Source: Catenuloplanes indicus (GTDB lineage: Bacteria > Actinomycetota > Actinomycetes > Mycobacteriales > Micromonosporaceae). From it: 64,000 bases of DNA. A program made the translations under genes and the position numbers. Shown here piece after piece: positions 9,174 through 17,636 of this stretch; the first letter of the stretch is position 1, and every line of letters starts with the position of its first letter. Location: NCBI RefSeq assembly GCF_030813715.1, contig NZ_JAUSUZ010000001.1, positions 3,534,001 through 3,598,000 of the forward strand, written 5' to 3'. The notes below the pieces were generated by a model. That model made no database searches and was not told the origin of the DNA. It saw nothing but the letters and a program-made list of their open reading frames with translations.

Positions 9174-10907
9174 GTGTCCGACACCCCGCAGCGCGAGATC
9201 GCCGGCCGCTATCGACTCCTCCGCCCCCTCGGCCAGGGCGCCATGGGCCGTGTCTGGCTGGCACGCGACGAGATGCTGCAACGCGACGTCGCGCTCAAGG
9301 AGATCGTGCCCCCGGCCGGGCTGACCGGCGACGAGGTGCAGGAGCTCCGGGAGCGCGCGCTGCGCGAGGCACGCGCGATCGCGAAGGTCAGCCAGAGCAA
9401 CGTGGTCCGCATCTTCGACGTGCTCCGCACGGGCGAGGAGCCGTGGATCGTGATGGAGTACGTCAACTCCACCTCGCTGCAGAAGGAGATCGCGACGAAC
9501 GGGCCGATCACGCCGGCCCGCGCGGCGGAGATCGGGCTCCGGGTTCTGGGCGCGCTGCGGGCCGCTCACGCGGTCGGCGTGCTGCACCGCGACATCAAGC
9601 CGGCCAACGTGCTGCTCGGCGCGGACGGCCGGGTGGTGCTCACCGACTTCGGCCTGGCCACCGCGACCGACGACCCGGGCATGACGCGCACCGGCGTGGT
9701 GATGGGCTCACCGGCGTACCTCGCACCGGAGCGGGCCACCGGCGGGCAGGTCGGCGCGGCCGCGGACCTGTGGTCGCTTGGTGCCTCGCTGTACGCGGCC
9801 GTGGAGGGCCGCGCGCCGTACACCCGGCCGTCCTCGATAGCCACGCTGGCGGCGCTCGCCACCGAGCTGCCGCCGATGCCACAGAACGCCGGCCCGCTGC
9901 TGCCGGCGCTGGAGGGCCTGCTGCGCCGCGACCCGGCACGCCGGGTGGACGCGTTCGAGGCCGAGCGCCTGCTCCGGCACGCGCTGTCCGGCGCTCCCGC
10001 GCACGCCGGTTCCGGCATGCCGTCCGGCACCTGGGCCAACCCGGACGCGGCCGCGTCCGGTGGGAACAGCGCCGCGCACCAGCAGGCCGTGCCGGTCGGC
10101 ACGCTGTCGCAAGCCCGGCACCGGCACGTGGTCGGCGGTCCGACCACGGTGCTGCCGTCCGCGACCACCCGCCCGGACGGCGGACCGACCGTGGAGATCC
10201 CGCCCGCGCCGTCCGTGCCGCTGCCCGGCTTCGGCGGCCCGCCGGCGCGTTCCCGCGGCGAGAACGGCTCGCTCTACCTGCTGATCGGCGCGCTCGTGGT
10301 AGTGCTGATCCTCGCGATCGTGCTCGGCATGCGCGTGTTCTACCCGTCGAACAGCGGCGGCAACATCAGGAACGAGCCGGACTTCACGCTGCCCACCCTC
10401 GCCACGTCCACGTCGCGGACGCCCACCGCCGCGCCGACGCCCACGCCGTCCCGGACCCGGAGCGCGCCGCCGTCGCCGACCCCGCCCGCGCCCACGTCCG
10501 CCGCGCCGCAGGTGATCACGCCGGTCGCCGCGGACCGCTCGCTGGTCAACGTGGGCAGCAACCGGTGCTTCGCGGTCGCCGGCAGCAACCCGGCCGCCAC
10601 CGAGCCGATCCACATCTGGGACTGCGACGGCACGCCGGGCACCAAGTTCACGCTGCCCGGCACCGGCGCGCTGCAGGTGCTCGGCAACTGCATACAGGCG
10701 GACAGCCCGACCGTCGGCAGCCAGCTGCACATCGCGCCGTGCACCGGCGAGCTGTCCCAGACGTTCGGCCTCAGCGGGGGCGGCGACCTGATCAGCATCC
10801 AGAGCGGCAAGTGCCTGGACGTGACCGGCGGCATCTTCGCCAACGGCACGCCGGTACAGCTCTACGAGTGCAACGGCACGCCGGCGCAGAAGTGGTTGCT
10901 CAGCTGA
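9174..10907 (+). CDS. Membrane Ser/Thr protein kinase with extracellular ricin-type beta-trefoil lectin
   Basis: About 577 residues from the GTG at 9174; an upstream TTG at 9123 is possible but less likely because a -10 box sits just before 9174. The kinase domain (about 10-275) has LGQGAMGRVWLA, VALKEI, HRDIKPAN and TDFGLA, so all catalytic elements are intact. A Pro/Ala/Thr linker, one membrane segment at about 367-389 and a Thr/Pro-rich stalk follow. The C-terminal 125 residues contain repeated CF/CL and WDCDG, ECNGTPAQKW elements of a ricin B lectin. Topology predicts an intracellular kinase with a carbohydrate-binding sensor outside. It ends convergently, overlapping the GntR gene by 8 bp. 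Confidence 0.88.
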   Translation: MSDTPQREIAGRYRLLRPLGQGAMGRVWLARDEMLQRDVALKEIVPPAGLTGDEVQELRERALREARAIAKVSQSNVVRIFDVLRTGEEPWIVMEYVNSTSLQKEIATNGPITPARAAEIGLRVLGALRAAHAVGVLHRDIKPANVLLGADGRVVLTDFGLATATDDPGMTRTGVVMGSPAYLAPERATGGQVGAAADLWSLGASLYAAVEGRAPYTRPSSIATLAALATELPPMPQNAGPLLPALEGLLRRDPARRVDAFEAERLLRHALSGAPAHAGSGMPSGTWANPDAAASGGNSAAHQQAVPVGTLSQARHRHVVGGPTTVLPSATTRPDGGPTVEIPPAPSVPLPGFGGPPARSRGENGSLYLLIGALVVVLILAIVLGMRVFYPSNSGGNIRNEPDFTLPTLATSTSRTPTAAPTPTPSRTRSAPPSPTPPAPTSAAPQVITPVAADRSLVNVGSNRCFAVAGSNPAATEPIHIWDCDGTPGTKFTLPGTGALQVLGNCIQADSPTVGSQLHIAPCTGELSQTFGLSGGGDLISIQSGKCLDVTGGIFANGTPVQLYECNGTPAQKWLLS

Positions 10908-11661
10908 GCGGCTCGTCAGCCCGCCACCGCCGCTCGAAGACGATGCGGTGGCGGTCGCCGGGCAGCACGTTGACCGTGCACTGCACCGGGCGGTCGTCCG
11001 CGGTGTAACCGGTGTCGTAGTGCAGTGCGACCGGCGTGCCCGGCCCCAGCCCGAGTCGGCGGATCTCGTCCGGCGTGGGCATACGGACGAAGATCTCGTC
11101 GACCGCGCGCTCCTGCCGGTGGCCCAGGCCGGCCAGTACCTCGTCGGTGCCGCGCGGGATGTAGGCCGGTGACATGATCTCCGAGTCCTTGACCAGGTCC
11201 AGCGGGAAGTGCGAGTCGTTGATGTTGACCGGCTCGCCGTTGATGAACCGCACCCGCCGCCGGATCACGACGGCGGTGCCCACGTCGACCCGTAGCCGCT
11301 CCGCCAGGTCCGGTGCGGCCTGCACCAGCGCGACCTCGATGTGCATGCTCGGCACCCGGCCCTCGTCGCTGATCTGCTGCGAGAACCGGTCCATCGTGGA
11401 CCGGGACGGCATCGGCCGGGACTTCTCCTGCGGGCGGTAGAGCATCCGCTCCCACTCGCGCACGAAGTATCCGTGCGGCCGGCGTGCCACGATCAGCCCC
11501 TCGGCGACGAGCACGCCGAGCCCGCTGCGCACGGTCTGCCGTACCACGCCGAACTCCTCGGCGATCTCGTGCTCGGTGGGCAGCCGCACGCCGGGCGCCA
11601 GCTCACCGGACGCGATCTTGTCCCGATAGACGGCGGCGATCCGCCGATAGGTCGGCTCCAT
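10900..11661 (-). CDS. GntR/HutC-family transcriptional regulator (UTRA effector domain)
   Basis: 253 residues from the ATG at 11661, preceded by GGGGA; a GTG at 11673 is an alternative. N-terminal winged helix (about 1-70) with LPTEHEIAEEFGVVRQTVRSGL as the recognition region, then a UTRA ligand domain with RRRVRFINGEPVNIN and the typical C-terminal VALHYDTGYTADDRPVQ. It is divergent from the M20 peptidase, and both genes have TTGTCT-type half-sites in the shared intergenic region, so it probably represses itself and the peptidase. Ligand unknown; a peptide or amino-acid conjugate is plausible from the neighbour. Confidence 0.85.
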   Translation of the reverse strand: MEPTYRRIAAVYRDKIASGELAPGVRLPTEHEIAEEFGVVRQTVRSGLGVLVAEGLIVARRPHGYFVREWERMLYRPQEKSRPMPSRSTMDRFSQQISDEGRVPSMHIEVALVQAAPDLAERLRVDVGTAVVIRRRVRFINGEPVNINDSHFPLDLVKDSEIMSPAYIPRGTDEVLAGLGHRQERAVDEIFVRMPTPDEIRRLGLGPGTPVALHYDTGYTADDRPVQCTVNVLPGDRHRIVFERRWRADEPLS

Positions 11662-11676
11662 GCCCCTCCCCACATC

Positions 11677-11687
11677 GTCCAGACAAT
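11677..11687. promoter_or_regulatory. Putative GntR operator upstream of the regulator
   Basis: On the minus strand this reads ATTGTCTGGAC, close to the ATTGTCTAGTCAAT site at 11792-11805. It lies 16 bp before the regulator ATG, a position suited to autorepression. Assigned by similarity to TGTCTAGACA-like HutC-family sites. Confidence 0.5.
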
Positions 11688-11702
11688 CTAAACCACAGCC
11701 TC

Positions 11703-11760
11703 TTTTCCCACGTCCGGCGTGGTGGCGTTCCGAGTGCTCCCGCGAGCACCGGTCCCGCGG
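11703..11760 (-). repeat. Interspersed intergenic repeat, copy A
   Basis: On the minus strand this reads GACCGGTGCTCGCGGGAGCA, then CTCGGAACGC, then CACGCCGG and a GGGAAAA end. It matches copies at 17458-17510, 30520-30606, 38249-38333 and partly 60474-60499. Found only between genes. Confidence 0.65.
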
Positions 11761-11791
11761 TGGTCCCGCACACCTTGACCAGTTGCACTAT

Positions 11792-11805
11792 ATTGTCTAG
11801 TCAAT
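11792..11805. promoter_or_regulatory. Putative GntR operator over the M20 promoter
   Basis: ATTGTCTAGTCAAT is an imperfect palindrome (TTG-N-CTAG-N-CAA). It overlaps the expected -10 region downstream of TTGACC at 11775-11780 and ends 19 bp before the GTG of the peptidase, so occupancy would block transcription. Confidence 0.6.
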
Positions 11806-11824
11806 CTAGTTTTGGAGGTGCACC

Positions 11825-12895
11825 GTGCACGCAGGAGAGATGACGGACGACCTGGCCACGCTGGTCGCGGTGGAGTCGCCGTCGACGGACGACGAGGCGC
11901 TGGCGGTCAGCGCGCGGGTGGTCGCCGCGCTCGGCACCCGGCTACTCGGCACCGCGCCGCAGCGGCACGGCCCCCACCTGGTCTGGCGGCACGGGCCGAC
12001 CACGGTGCTGGTCGCCGGCCATCACGACACGGTCTGGCCGGTCGGCACGCTGGCCCGGTGGCCGTTCACGATCGACGGCGACCGCGCGACCGGCCCCGGC
12101 TGCTTCGACATGAAGGCCGGCCTGGTCCAGCTGTTCCACGGCCTGGCCACGCTGCCGTCGCTGGACGGCGTCACGGTGCTGGTCAACGCGGACGAGGAGA
12201 TCGGCTCGACCGGCTCGCGCGGGCTGATCGACGAGGCCGTTACCGGCGCCCGGGCCGCGCTGATCTGCGAGCCGAGCGCGACCGGCGGCGCGCTGAAGAC
12301 CGCGCGCAAGGGGATCGGCCGCTGGCGCGTCGAGGTCACCGGGCGCGCGGCCCACGCCGGGCTGGAGCCGCATCTCGGGGTGAACGCGGCCGTCGAGCTG
12401 GCACACCAGACGCTCGCCGTGGCCGCGCTCGGCCGCGGCGACACCACCGTCACACCGACCCTGGCCGACGCCGGGACCAGCGACAACACGGTACCGGCCG
12501 GTGCGGCGCTGACGATCGACATGCGCGGGTTCGACCCGGCGGAGTTCACCCGGGTGGAGACGGCGCTGCACGACCTTCGCCCGGTGCTGCCGGGCGCCGC
12601 GATCACGGTGACCGGCGGCGTGTCCCGGCCGCCGATGCCGCCGGACGCGTCCGCGGCACTGCACCGGCTGGCACACGTCGCGGCCGCGCGGCTCGGGCAG
12701 CCCGCGCTGCCGGGCGTGGCGGTGGGCGGCGCGTCGGACGGCAACCTGACCGCCGCGCGCGGCGTGCCGACGCTGGACGGGCTGGGCGCGGTCGGCGGGA
12801 ACGCGCACGCGGAGGGCGAGTGGGTCGATCTCGCGGCGATGCCGGGACGGGCCGCGCTGCTGGCCGCGCTGATCACGCAGATCCGGAGCGCCTGA
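11825..12895 (+). CDS. M20 metallopeptidase, carboxypeptidase-G2-like
   Basis: 356 residues. GTG start with GGAGGTG 5 nt upstream. Two-zinc M20 motifs: GHHDTVWP (ligand H66, D68), GPGCFDMKAG (bridging D95) and NADEEIGS (catalytic E124, ligand E125), plus the dimerisation-domain GRAAHAG and a late NAHAEGEWV. The GHHDTVWP and GCFDMKAG forms resemble glutamate carboxypeptidases (CPG2) more than ArgE. Likely hydrolyses an N-acyl or peptidyl amino acid in the cytosol. Under probable control of the divergent GntR regulator. Confidence 0.83.
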   Translation: MHAGEMTDDLATLVAVESPSTDDEALAVSARVVAALGTRLLGTAPQRHGPHLVWRHGPTTVLVAGHHDTVWPVGTLARWPFTIDGDRATGPGCFDMKAGLVQLFHGLATLPSLDGVTVLVNADEEIGSTGSRGLIDEAVTGARAALICEPSATGGALKTARKGIGRWRVEVTGRAAHAGLEPHLGVNAAVELAHQTLAVAALGRGDTTVTPTLADAGTSDNTVPAGAALTIDMRGFDPAEFTRVETALHDLRPVLPGAAITVTGGVSRPPMPPDASAALHRLAHVAAARLGQPALPGVAVGGASDGNLTAARGVPTLDGLGAVGGNAHAEGEWVDLAAMPGRAALLAALITQIRSA

Positions 12896-13028
12896 CCGTC
12901 CGCCCACTATGCAGTGACACAGCGTGCCGTCACGTACGGTGGCGAAAATACTTTTTGGACGCCGATTGAACTAAGGCACACCCGTTTTCGTTTTCCTGGC
13001 GGATTCGGCCTAGAGAGGGTTCCCCGCT

Positions 13029-14900
13029 GTGCCTCAGATGAGCCTCCGGACACTGACCGATGTCGGCCGCGGCGCCACCGGCATCGTCCTCACAGGACTC
13101 GCGATCGTCACGTTGGTCGCCGCCACCATCAGCTGGGGCGTCGCGATCGCCGCCGACGACGACCTCACCGGCCGCACGGTCGACGACCGGCAACTCGCCG
13201 CCGTCCTCAGCGCCGCGCACTCCTGCCCGATGCTCTCCTCACACCGGCTCGCCGGGCAGCTGATGGCCGAGTCCGGCCTGAACGCGGCCGCGACCGGCAC
13301 CGAGTCCGGCGGCTCCGGACTGGCCGGGCTGACCGACGAGGACTGGAAGAAGTGGGCGCCGTGGCCTGGCGCCGCCCGCACCGACACGTACGCGTCCGTG
13401 CTCGCGATGGCGCACAAGATGTGCTCGCTCAGCGGCGAACTGCGGCAGGCCGGCCTCTCCGGTGACGCGTGGCGGCTGTCGCTCGCCGCGTACCGGTCCG
13501 GCTCGGCCGCGGTCGTGGCCGCGAAGGACGTGCCCGAGGCGGCCGCCGGCTACGTCGACCGCGCCAGCGGGTACGCGTCCTACTACGAGAAGCTTCCCCA
13601 GTTCGGCCGCGCCGGCGCACCGCTCGCCGAGGACGCCTCGGCCACGCCCGAGGCGAAGCCGCTCCCGGAGGAGTACGTCAGGCTGGTCGCCGCCGCGGGC
13701 ACGCGCTGCCCGGAGATCTCGGCCGCGACCGTGGCCGCCCAGCTGATGGCCGGCTCCGGGTTCGACCCGAACCACCTCGGCGCCGCCGGCCGGGAGGGCA
13801 TCGCCCAGTTCCGCAGCGACGTCTGGGAGCGGTACGGCCCGCGCGGCTCCGTGTGGGACCCGGCCATCGCCATCCCCGCGGTCGGCACCGCGCTGTGCAT
13901 CCTGACGGCCGAGCTGAGCGGCGTCGAGGGCGACCCGTACATGCTGGCGCTCGCCGCGTTCAACTCCGGACCGGACACGGTCCGCCGCGCCGGTGGCATC
14001 CCGGACGCGGTGACCCGCGCGCACCTGCAGAAGGTCACCGACTACACGTCCTTCTACGGACTCGACACCCGGATCGGCGGCAAGCCCGCAGCCGCCGGCC
14101 CGTCCGCGTCGGCGTCCGCGCCCGCCTCGCCCGGCCCGTCCGGCTCGGCGAGCCCGGGCGCGTCCGGTTCCGCGTCCCCGTCCGCCGGGTCCGCCGCGTC
14201 GGCGGCCGCCGCTCCGGGCGCACCCGACGCGGCACCGGCCAAGCCGGTCAGCTTCAGCTACCCGAGCTTCGGTGGCACCAGCGGGCTGCGGCTCAACGGC
14301 GCCGCGAAGGTCACCGGCGGCAAGCTGGCCCTGACCAGAGCCACCAGTCAGGTCGGCAGCGCGTACTCGACCACCGCGATCGACCCGGCCAAGTCGTTCA
14401 GCACCTCGTTCACCGCGGTGATCAGCCAGCCCACCGACGGCATGGCGTTCCTGCTGCAGAGCGCCGGCGCGGGCGCCATCGCGGCCGGCACCGGCGAGTC
14501 GATGGGGTACAGCGGGATCAGCCCGAGCGTCGCGGTCGAGTTCGACACCTGGGACAACAGCGGCAGCGGGCACGGCGACCCGGCCGGGCAGCAGCACATC
14601 GGCATCATGTCCAACGGCAACGTCAAGACCCACCTGGCCTGGGCCGACCCGCGCTTCGACATGCGCTTCGGCCAGGCGTTCCACGTGTGGATCGACTACG
14701 ACGCCGGCGCGAAGCGGCTCTCCGTCTTCGCCAGCCAGAGCACCGGCAAGCCGGGCTCGCCGATGGTCAGCCACACCATCGACCTGGGCAAGAAGTTCGG
14801 CGGCGCCACGGTCTACGCCGGGTTCGCCGGCGCGACCGGCAACACCAACCTGACCGACTCCAGCGAGTCGGTCACGAAGTGGACGTTCACCGGAAAGTAG
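13029..14900 (+). CDS. Secreted cell-wall protein: two lytic-transglycosylase-like domains plus L-type lectin
   Basis: 623 residues. N-terminal membrane/signal segment (about 17-42). Domain 1 has LMAESGLN with the expected catalytic Glu at 81. Domain 2 repeats the fold (LMAGSGFDP, then AAFNSG) but has Gly where the Glu should be, so it is probably non-catalytic. A Ser/Ala/Pro linker (about 355-405) leads to an L-type (legume-like) lectin with VEFDTWDN and HIGIM motifs. GTG start with AGAGAGGG about 10 nt upstream; an ATG lies three codons in. Inferred role: glycan-targeted peptidoglycan remodelling. The 133 nt before it are AT-richer, and no riboswitch is recognised there. Confidence 0.8.
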   Translation: MPQMSLRTLTDVGRGATGIVLTGLAIVTLVAATISWGVAIAADDDLTGRTVDDRQLAAVLSAAHSCPMLSSHRLAGQLMAESGLNAAATGTESGGSGLAGLTDEDWKKWAPWPGAARTDTYASVLAMAHKMCSLSGELRQAGLSGDAWRLSLAAYRSGSAAVVAAKDVPEAAAGYVDRASGYASYYEKLPQFGRAGAPLAEDASATPEAKPLPEEYVRLVAAAGTRCPEISAATVAAQLMAGSGFDPNHLGAAGREGIAQFRSDVWERYGPRGSVWDPAIAIPAVGTALCILTAELSGVEGDPYMLALAAFNSGPDTVRRAGGIPDAVTRAHLQKVTDYTSFYGLDTRIGGKPAAAGPSASASAPASPGPSGSASPGASGSASPSAGSAASAAAAPGAPDAAPAKPVSFSYPSFGGTSGLRLNGAAKVTGGKLALTRATSQVGSAYSTTAIDPAKSFSTSFTAVISQPTDGMAFLLQSAGAGAIAAGTGESMGYSGISPSVAVEFDTWDNSGSGHGDPAGQQHIGIMSNGNVKTHLAWADPRFDMRFGQAFHVWIDYDAGAKRLSVFASQSTGKPGSPMVSHTIDLGKKFGGATVYAGFAGATGNTNLTDSSESVTKWTFTGK

Positions 14901-14938
14901 GGCTGTGACCGGCCCGTCGGCGTGCCATCATCGTCGGC

Positions 14939-16213
14939 GTGCCGGTCACTCGCCGTACCGTCGTCAGATCCGCTCTTCTGGCGGGCGCGGCCGCCGGCTT
15001 CGGTGGCTGCGCCCGGCCGGACGCGTCCGCGGCCCCGGGCAGGTGGGTGCACCCGTCCGGCTCCCCCGCCGCGCCTCTCTCCGCCGCCCCCGCCTCGCCC
15101 AGCCCCGCGGCCTCCGATCCCGCGTTCGATGCCGAGCTCGAAGCGATTCTGACCACGCACCTGTCGCCGACCCGCGACAACCCCGGCCATCCCGGGTACG
15201 CCGGGGCGGTCGCGCTGGCCTGGCGGGACGGGCTGCCGCTGGCGAGCGCCACGGTCGGTGACGCGCTCCGGTACCGCGCCGGGCCGGTCGAGCTGCCGGC
15301 CGCCGACCGCGTCCCGATGCGCCCCGACTCGGTCTTCGACCTCGCGTCGATCACCAAGGTCTTCACCGCGGTGCTCACGCTGCGCCTGGCCGACGCCGGC
15401 ACGCTGGACCTGGACGCACCGCTGACCCGGTTCCTGCCCGAGTTCCCCGCGCCCGGCGTGACCGCCGCGATGCTGCTCACCCACACCGGCGGCATGCCGG
15501 TCTCGCCGTCGAGCCCGCGCGGCTTCCTGACCACCCCGCCGGTGGCCGCGCCCGGCACCGTGTTCCGCTACTCCGGCGTGGGCCCGATGGTGCTCGGCCG
15601 GCTGATCGAGAAGCAGACCGGGATGCGGCTGGACCGGGCACTGCGCGAACACGTCACCGGCCCGCTCGGCCTCACCGCCACCGGCTACCTGCCCCTGGAC
15701 TGGGTCACCGACGTGGACCGGATCGCGGCCACCGACGCCCGCTCGTCCCGCGGCCTGCTCCGCGGCGAGGTCCACGACGACATCAGCGCCACCCTCGGCG
15801 GCGTAGCCGGGCACGCCGGCATCTTCGCCACCGCCGCCGACGTCGCCGTACTGGGCCAGGTGCTGCTGGACGGCGGCACGTACCGCGGCACCCGGCTGCT
15901 CTCCACGTCGATCGTGGCACGCATGCTGACCAACGCGAACGCGGGCGTGCCGCTCGCCCCCGGCGAACGCCCCGGCCGCACCGCGGACTACGGCCTCGGC
16001 GTGGTGATGAACCAGCCATGGTTCATGGGCTCGCTGTCGTCACCCGGCGCTTTCGGCCACACCGGCTTCACCGGCACGTCCCTGCTCGTCGACCCGGTCC
16101 GGCGCACGGTGGTCGTGCTGCTCACCAACCGCGCCCATCCGAACTGGAACTGGGCCGAGCCCGACCCGTACCGCGTCGCCGTCCACGACGCGGTCGCCGG
16201 TTTCATTTCCTGA
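14939..16213 (+). CDS. Exported class-C beta-lactamase-fold serine hydrolase (lipoprotein)
   Basis: 424 residues. The N terminus has a twin-Arg TRRTVV sequence, a hydrophobic stretch and lipobox FGGC (Cys24), so Tat export and lipidation are likely. Catalytic motifs are SITK (137-140), YSG as the Tyr motif and GHTGFTG near the C terminus replacing KTG, as in EstB/PBP4*-type esterases and D-aminopeptidases. Probably acts on peptidoglycan peptides or esters outside the cell; true beta-lactamase activity is less likely. It follows the lectin gene by 38 nt. Confidence 0.83.
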   Translation: MPVTRRTVVRSALLAGAAAGFGGCARPDASAAPGRWVHPSGSPAAPLSAAPASPSPAASDPAFDAELEAILTTHLSPTRDNPGHPGYAGAVALAWRDGLPLASATVGDALRYRAGPVELPAADRVPMRPDSVFDLASITKVFTAVLTLRLADAGTLDLDAPLTRFLPEFPAPGVTAAMLLTHTGGMPVSPSSPRGFLTTPPVAAPGTVFRYSGVGPMVLGRLIEKQTGMRLDRALREHVTGPLGLTATGYLPLDWVTDVDRIAATDARSSRGLLRGEVHDDISATLGGVAGHAGIFATAADVAVLGQVLLDGGTYRGTRLLSTSIVARMLTNANAGVPLAPGERPGRTADYGLGVVMNQPWFMGSLSSPGAFGHTGFTGTSLLVDPVRRTVVVLLTNRAHPNWNWAEPDPYRVAVHDAVAGFIS

Positions 16214-16277
16214 CGCCCGGGTACGAATATCCAGGTAGACAGATGAACGTGACGATGCCGGAGAGGTGAATCATTCG

Positions 16278-16499
16278 ATGGCAGGCAACGAGCACGAGGT
16301 CAACCGCAGCACCAAGAGCGGCCGTTTCGTCAAGCAGAGCACGGCCGACCGTTCCCCCGACACCACGGTGACCGAACACGTCGGCGGCGACTCCGACGGC
16401 GGCGACCGCGAGGTCAACCGCAGCGCCGCCACCGGCCGCTTCGTCCGCGAGACAACCGCCGAACTGCACCCGGCCACCACCGAGACCCAGCGAGTCTAG
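16278..16499 (+). CDS. Small protein with two copies of an EVNRSxxxGRFV repeat
   Basis: 73 residues, hydrophilic, no signal or membrane segment. A unit of about 35 residues occurs twice: EVNRSTKSGRFVKQSTADRS and EVNRSAATGRFVRETTAELH, each followed by a P-x-TT-x-T segment. GGAGAGG lies 11 nt before the ATG; a GTG at 16266 is in frame. Followed at once by a strong terminator, so it is a monocistronic unit or the end of one. I recognise it as a widespread small family of unknown function. Confidence 0.7.
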   Translation: MAGNEHEVNRSTKSGRFVKQSTADRSPDTTVTEHVGGDSDGGDREVNRSAATGRFVRETTAELHPATTETQRV

Positions 16500-16513
16500 C
16501 TCCGCTCGGGAGC

Positions 16514-16544
16514 AGGGCGCGGGCCGAATCTCGGCCCGCGCCCT
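16514..16544. terminator. Strong intrinsic hairpin
   Basis: Perfect 14-bp stem AGGGCGCGGGCCGA with a 3-nt loop, followed by TT. It lies 14 nt after the stop of the repeat protein. Confidence 0.8.
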
Positions 16545-16551
16545 TTCGCAT

Positions 16552-16580
16552 TCGCATACTTCCCTCGGGTAAGTATGCGA
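16552..16580. repeat. 10-bp inverted repeat
   Basis: TCGCATACTT and AAGTATGCGA separated by 9 nt, directly after the terminator. Could be an operator or the edge of a former element; no gene starts nearby. Confidence 0.55.
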
Positions 16581-17005
16581 TCAGCCATATCGCCGACTCA
16601 CTTCACCAATGCAGGTGTGTCCTGCACTCCCGTCCCGGGACCAGCGGTTGGAGCTTGCCATTCTCGAGCGCGCCGAGTCGGCGCTGCAACGCAGCGCCGA
16701 CATCGACTCCGGTGGGGTCGCGAGTCCCTGACCGGCAGGCTGTGGTGCTGGTGATCCGCGTGCTTTGCACGCCACCACGGGCGGGCCGATGCCCGGGATG
16801 ACCTTCCATCCGGGTGGAATCGAAGATCCAGGTGTCGTCGTGACCGCTTCGCGCGGATCGAAGCAGCCGGCAGCGGCGTGCAGATCTCGCACCGCACCAC
16901 CGAGCCGGCGACCGCCGCACCCCACGCCCGAAATATCGCGATATCGGGGACGAGGCGTCCGGCGACTCTCCGCCGGCCCGGCGCGAAGGCGGCGCCGCCA
17001 GCGCC

Positions 17006-17082
17006 GAGTGATCAATCAGTGGTACGAAAAGGAGATCAAATATCGAAGTTGATCGCCATTTTGTACCACTGATTGATCACTC
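17006..17082. repeat. Perfect 20-bp inverted repeat with a 37-nt spacer
   Basis: Arms 17006-17025 and 17063-17082 are exact reverse complements (GAGTGATCAATCAGTGGTAC). Each arm contains TGATCAATCA, a TetR-operator-like palindrome. The AT-rich spacer could hold divergent promoters, but no genes flank it. Confidence 0.75.
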
Positions 17083-17457
17083 AGCCGGGCAGGCGGGATT
17101 CCCGCGGACACGGACACCCGAAGGCAGAGCCAGATATGGCGACATTTCGCACGCGGCTTCGCACGCGCTCCGAAGCAGCCACTGCGTGCGCCGCGCTACG
17201 CCGTCTGACGCTGCGCTTCGCGCGTTCGTGTGGTGCCCGGCACGCCCGCGCCAGGCCGGGTGTCGTGCCTTCCGGCCGGGTCGCGCCTCCAAGCCGGGTC
17301 GGGTATCCGGGCCGGGTCAGGTCCCCGTGGGGGGGCGCGAATCCCTGGCCGGCGCAGATGCCGTCCCATGCGGTTCGGCGGGCAGGGAACAGATGCGGTG
17401 GGGCGCTTCGCAGAACCCCGGCCAGAGTCCGTAATCAACTTAAGCTGGGTGTCATTG

Positions 17458-17510
17458 GACCGGTGCCCGCGGGAGCATGCGGAAATGAAACCGCCGGAAG
17501 CGGGTATATC
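17458..17510 (+). repeat. Interspersed intergenic repeat, copy B
   Basis: GACCGGTGCCCGCGGGAGCA at the left and CCGCCGGAAGCGGGTATATC at the right, matching copies A, C and D in opposite or same orientation. Confidence 0.65.
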
Positions 17511-17526
17511 AATGGCCACAAAAGCG

Positions 17527-17555
17527 AATCCCCTGAGCGATTCACTCAGGGGATT
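17527..17555 (-). terminator. Terminator of tRNA-Lys copy 1
   Basis: Stem AATCCCCTGAG/CTCAGGGGATT with a 7-nt loop. It lies 9 nt downstream of the tRNA 3' end in its transcription direction and is followed by CGCTTTT. Confidence 0.75.
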
Positions 17556-17563
17556 TTCGATGG

Positions 17564-17636
17564 TGCGCCGCGTAGGACTTGAACCTACAACCCGCGGATT
17601 AAGAGTCCGCTGCTCTGCCAGTTGAGCTAGCGGCGC
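17564..17636 (-). tRNA. tRNA-Lys (anticodon CTT), copy 1
   Basis: 73 nt with acceptor GCGCCGC/GCGGCGC, anticodon stem GCGGA with loop CTCTTAA, and T arm GTAGGTTCAAGTCCTAC; CCA is not encoded as part of the gene. Identical to the plus-strand copy at 20834-20906. The upstream region to about 17697, including ATTGGA and TAGTGT boxes, is also shared with copy 2. Confidence 0.97.

Larger units (their letters stand above)
16581..17526. other. Gene-free region of decayed appearance
   Basis: About 950 nt without a believable gene on either strand; the open frames are short, overlap in several phases and show no family motif. It holds a 20-bp inverted repeat (17006-17082), a run of degenerate CCGGGTC-containing units of about 17-21 bp (about 17245-17325) and an interspersed repeat copy. 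G+C falls locally around 17005-17085. It may be the remains of one or more lost genes. Confidence 0.55.

Noticed and set aside
12896-13028. Cyclic-di-AMP (ydaO) riboswitch before the transglycosylase-lectin gene
   Set aside because: Such genes often carry one, but the region is too short and lacks the conserved core.
16581-17015. Transposase remnant on the minus strand
   Set aside because: Three overlapping frames gave no DDE or other transposase motif and no terminal repeats with target duplication.
17006-17082. MITE or IS end
   Set aside because: Arms are a perfect palindromic pair, but no direct target repeats flank them and no second copy was seen in the window.
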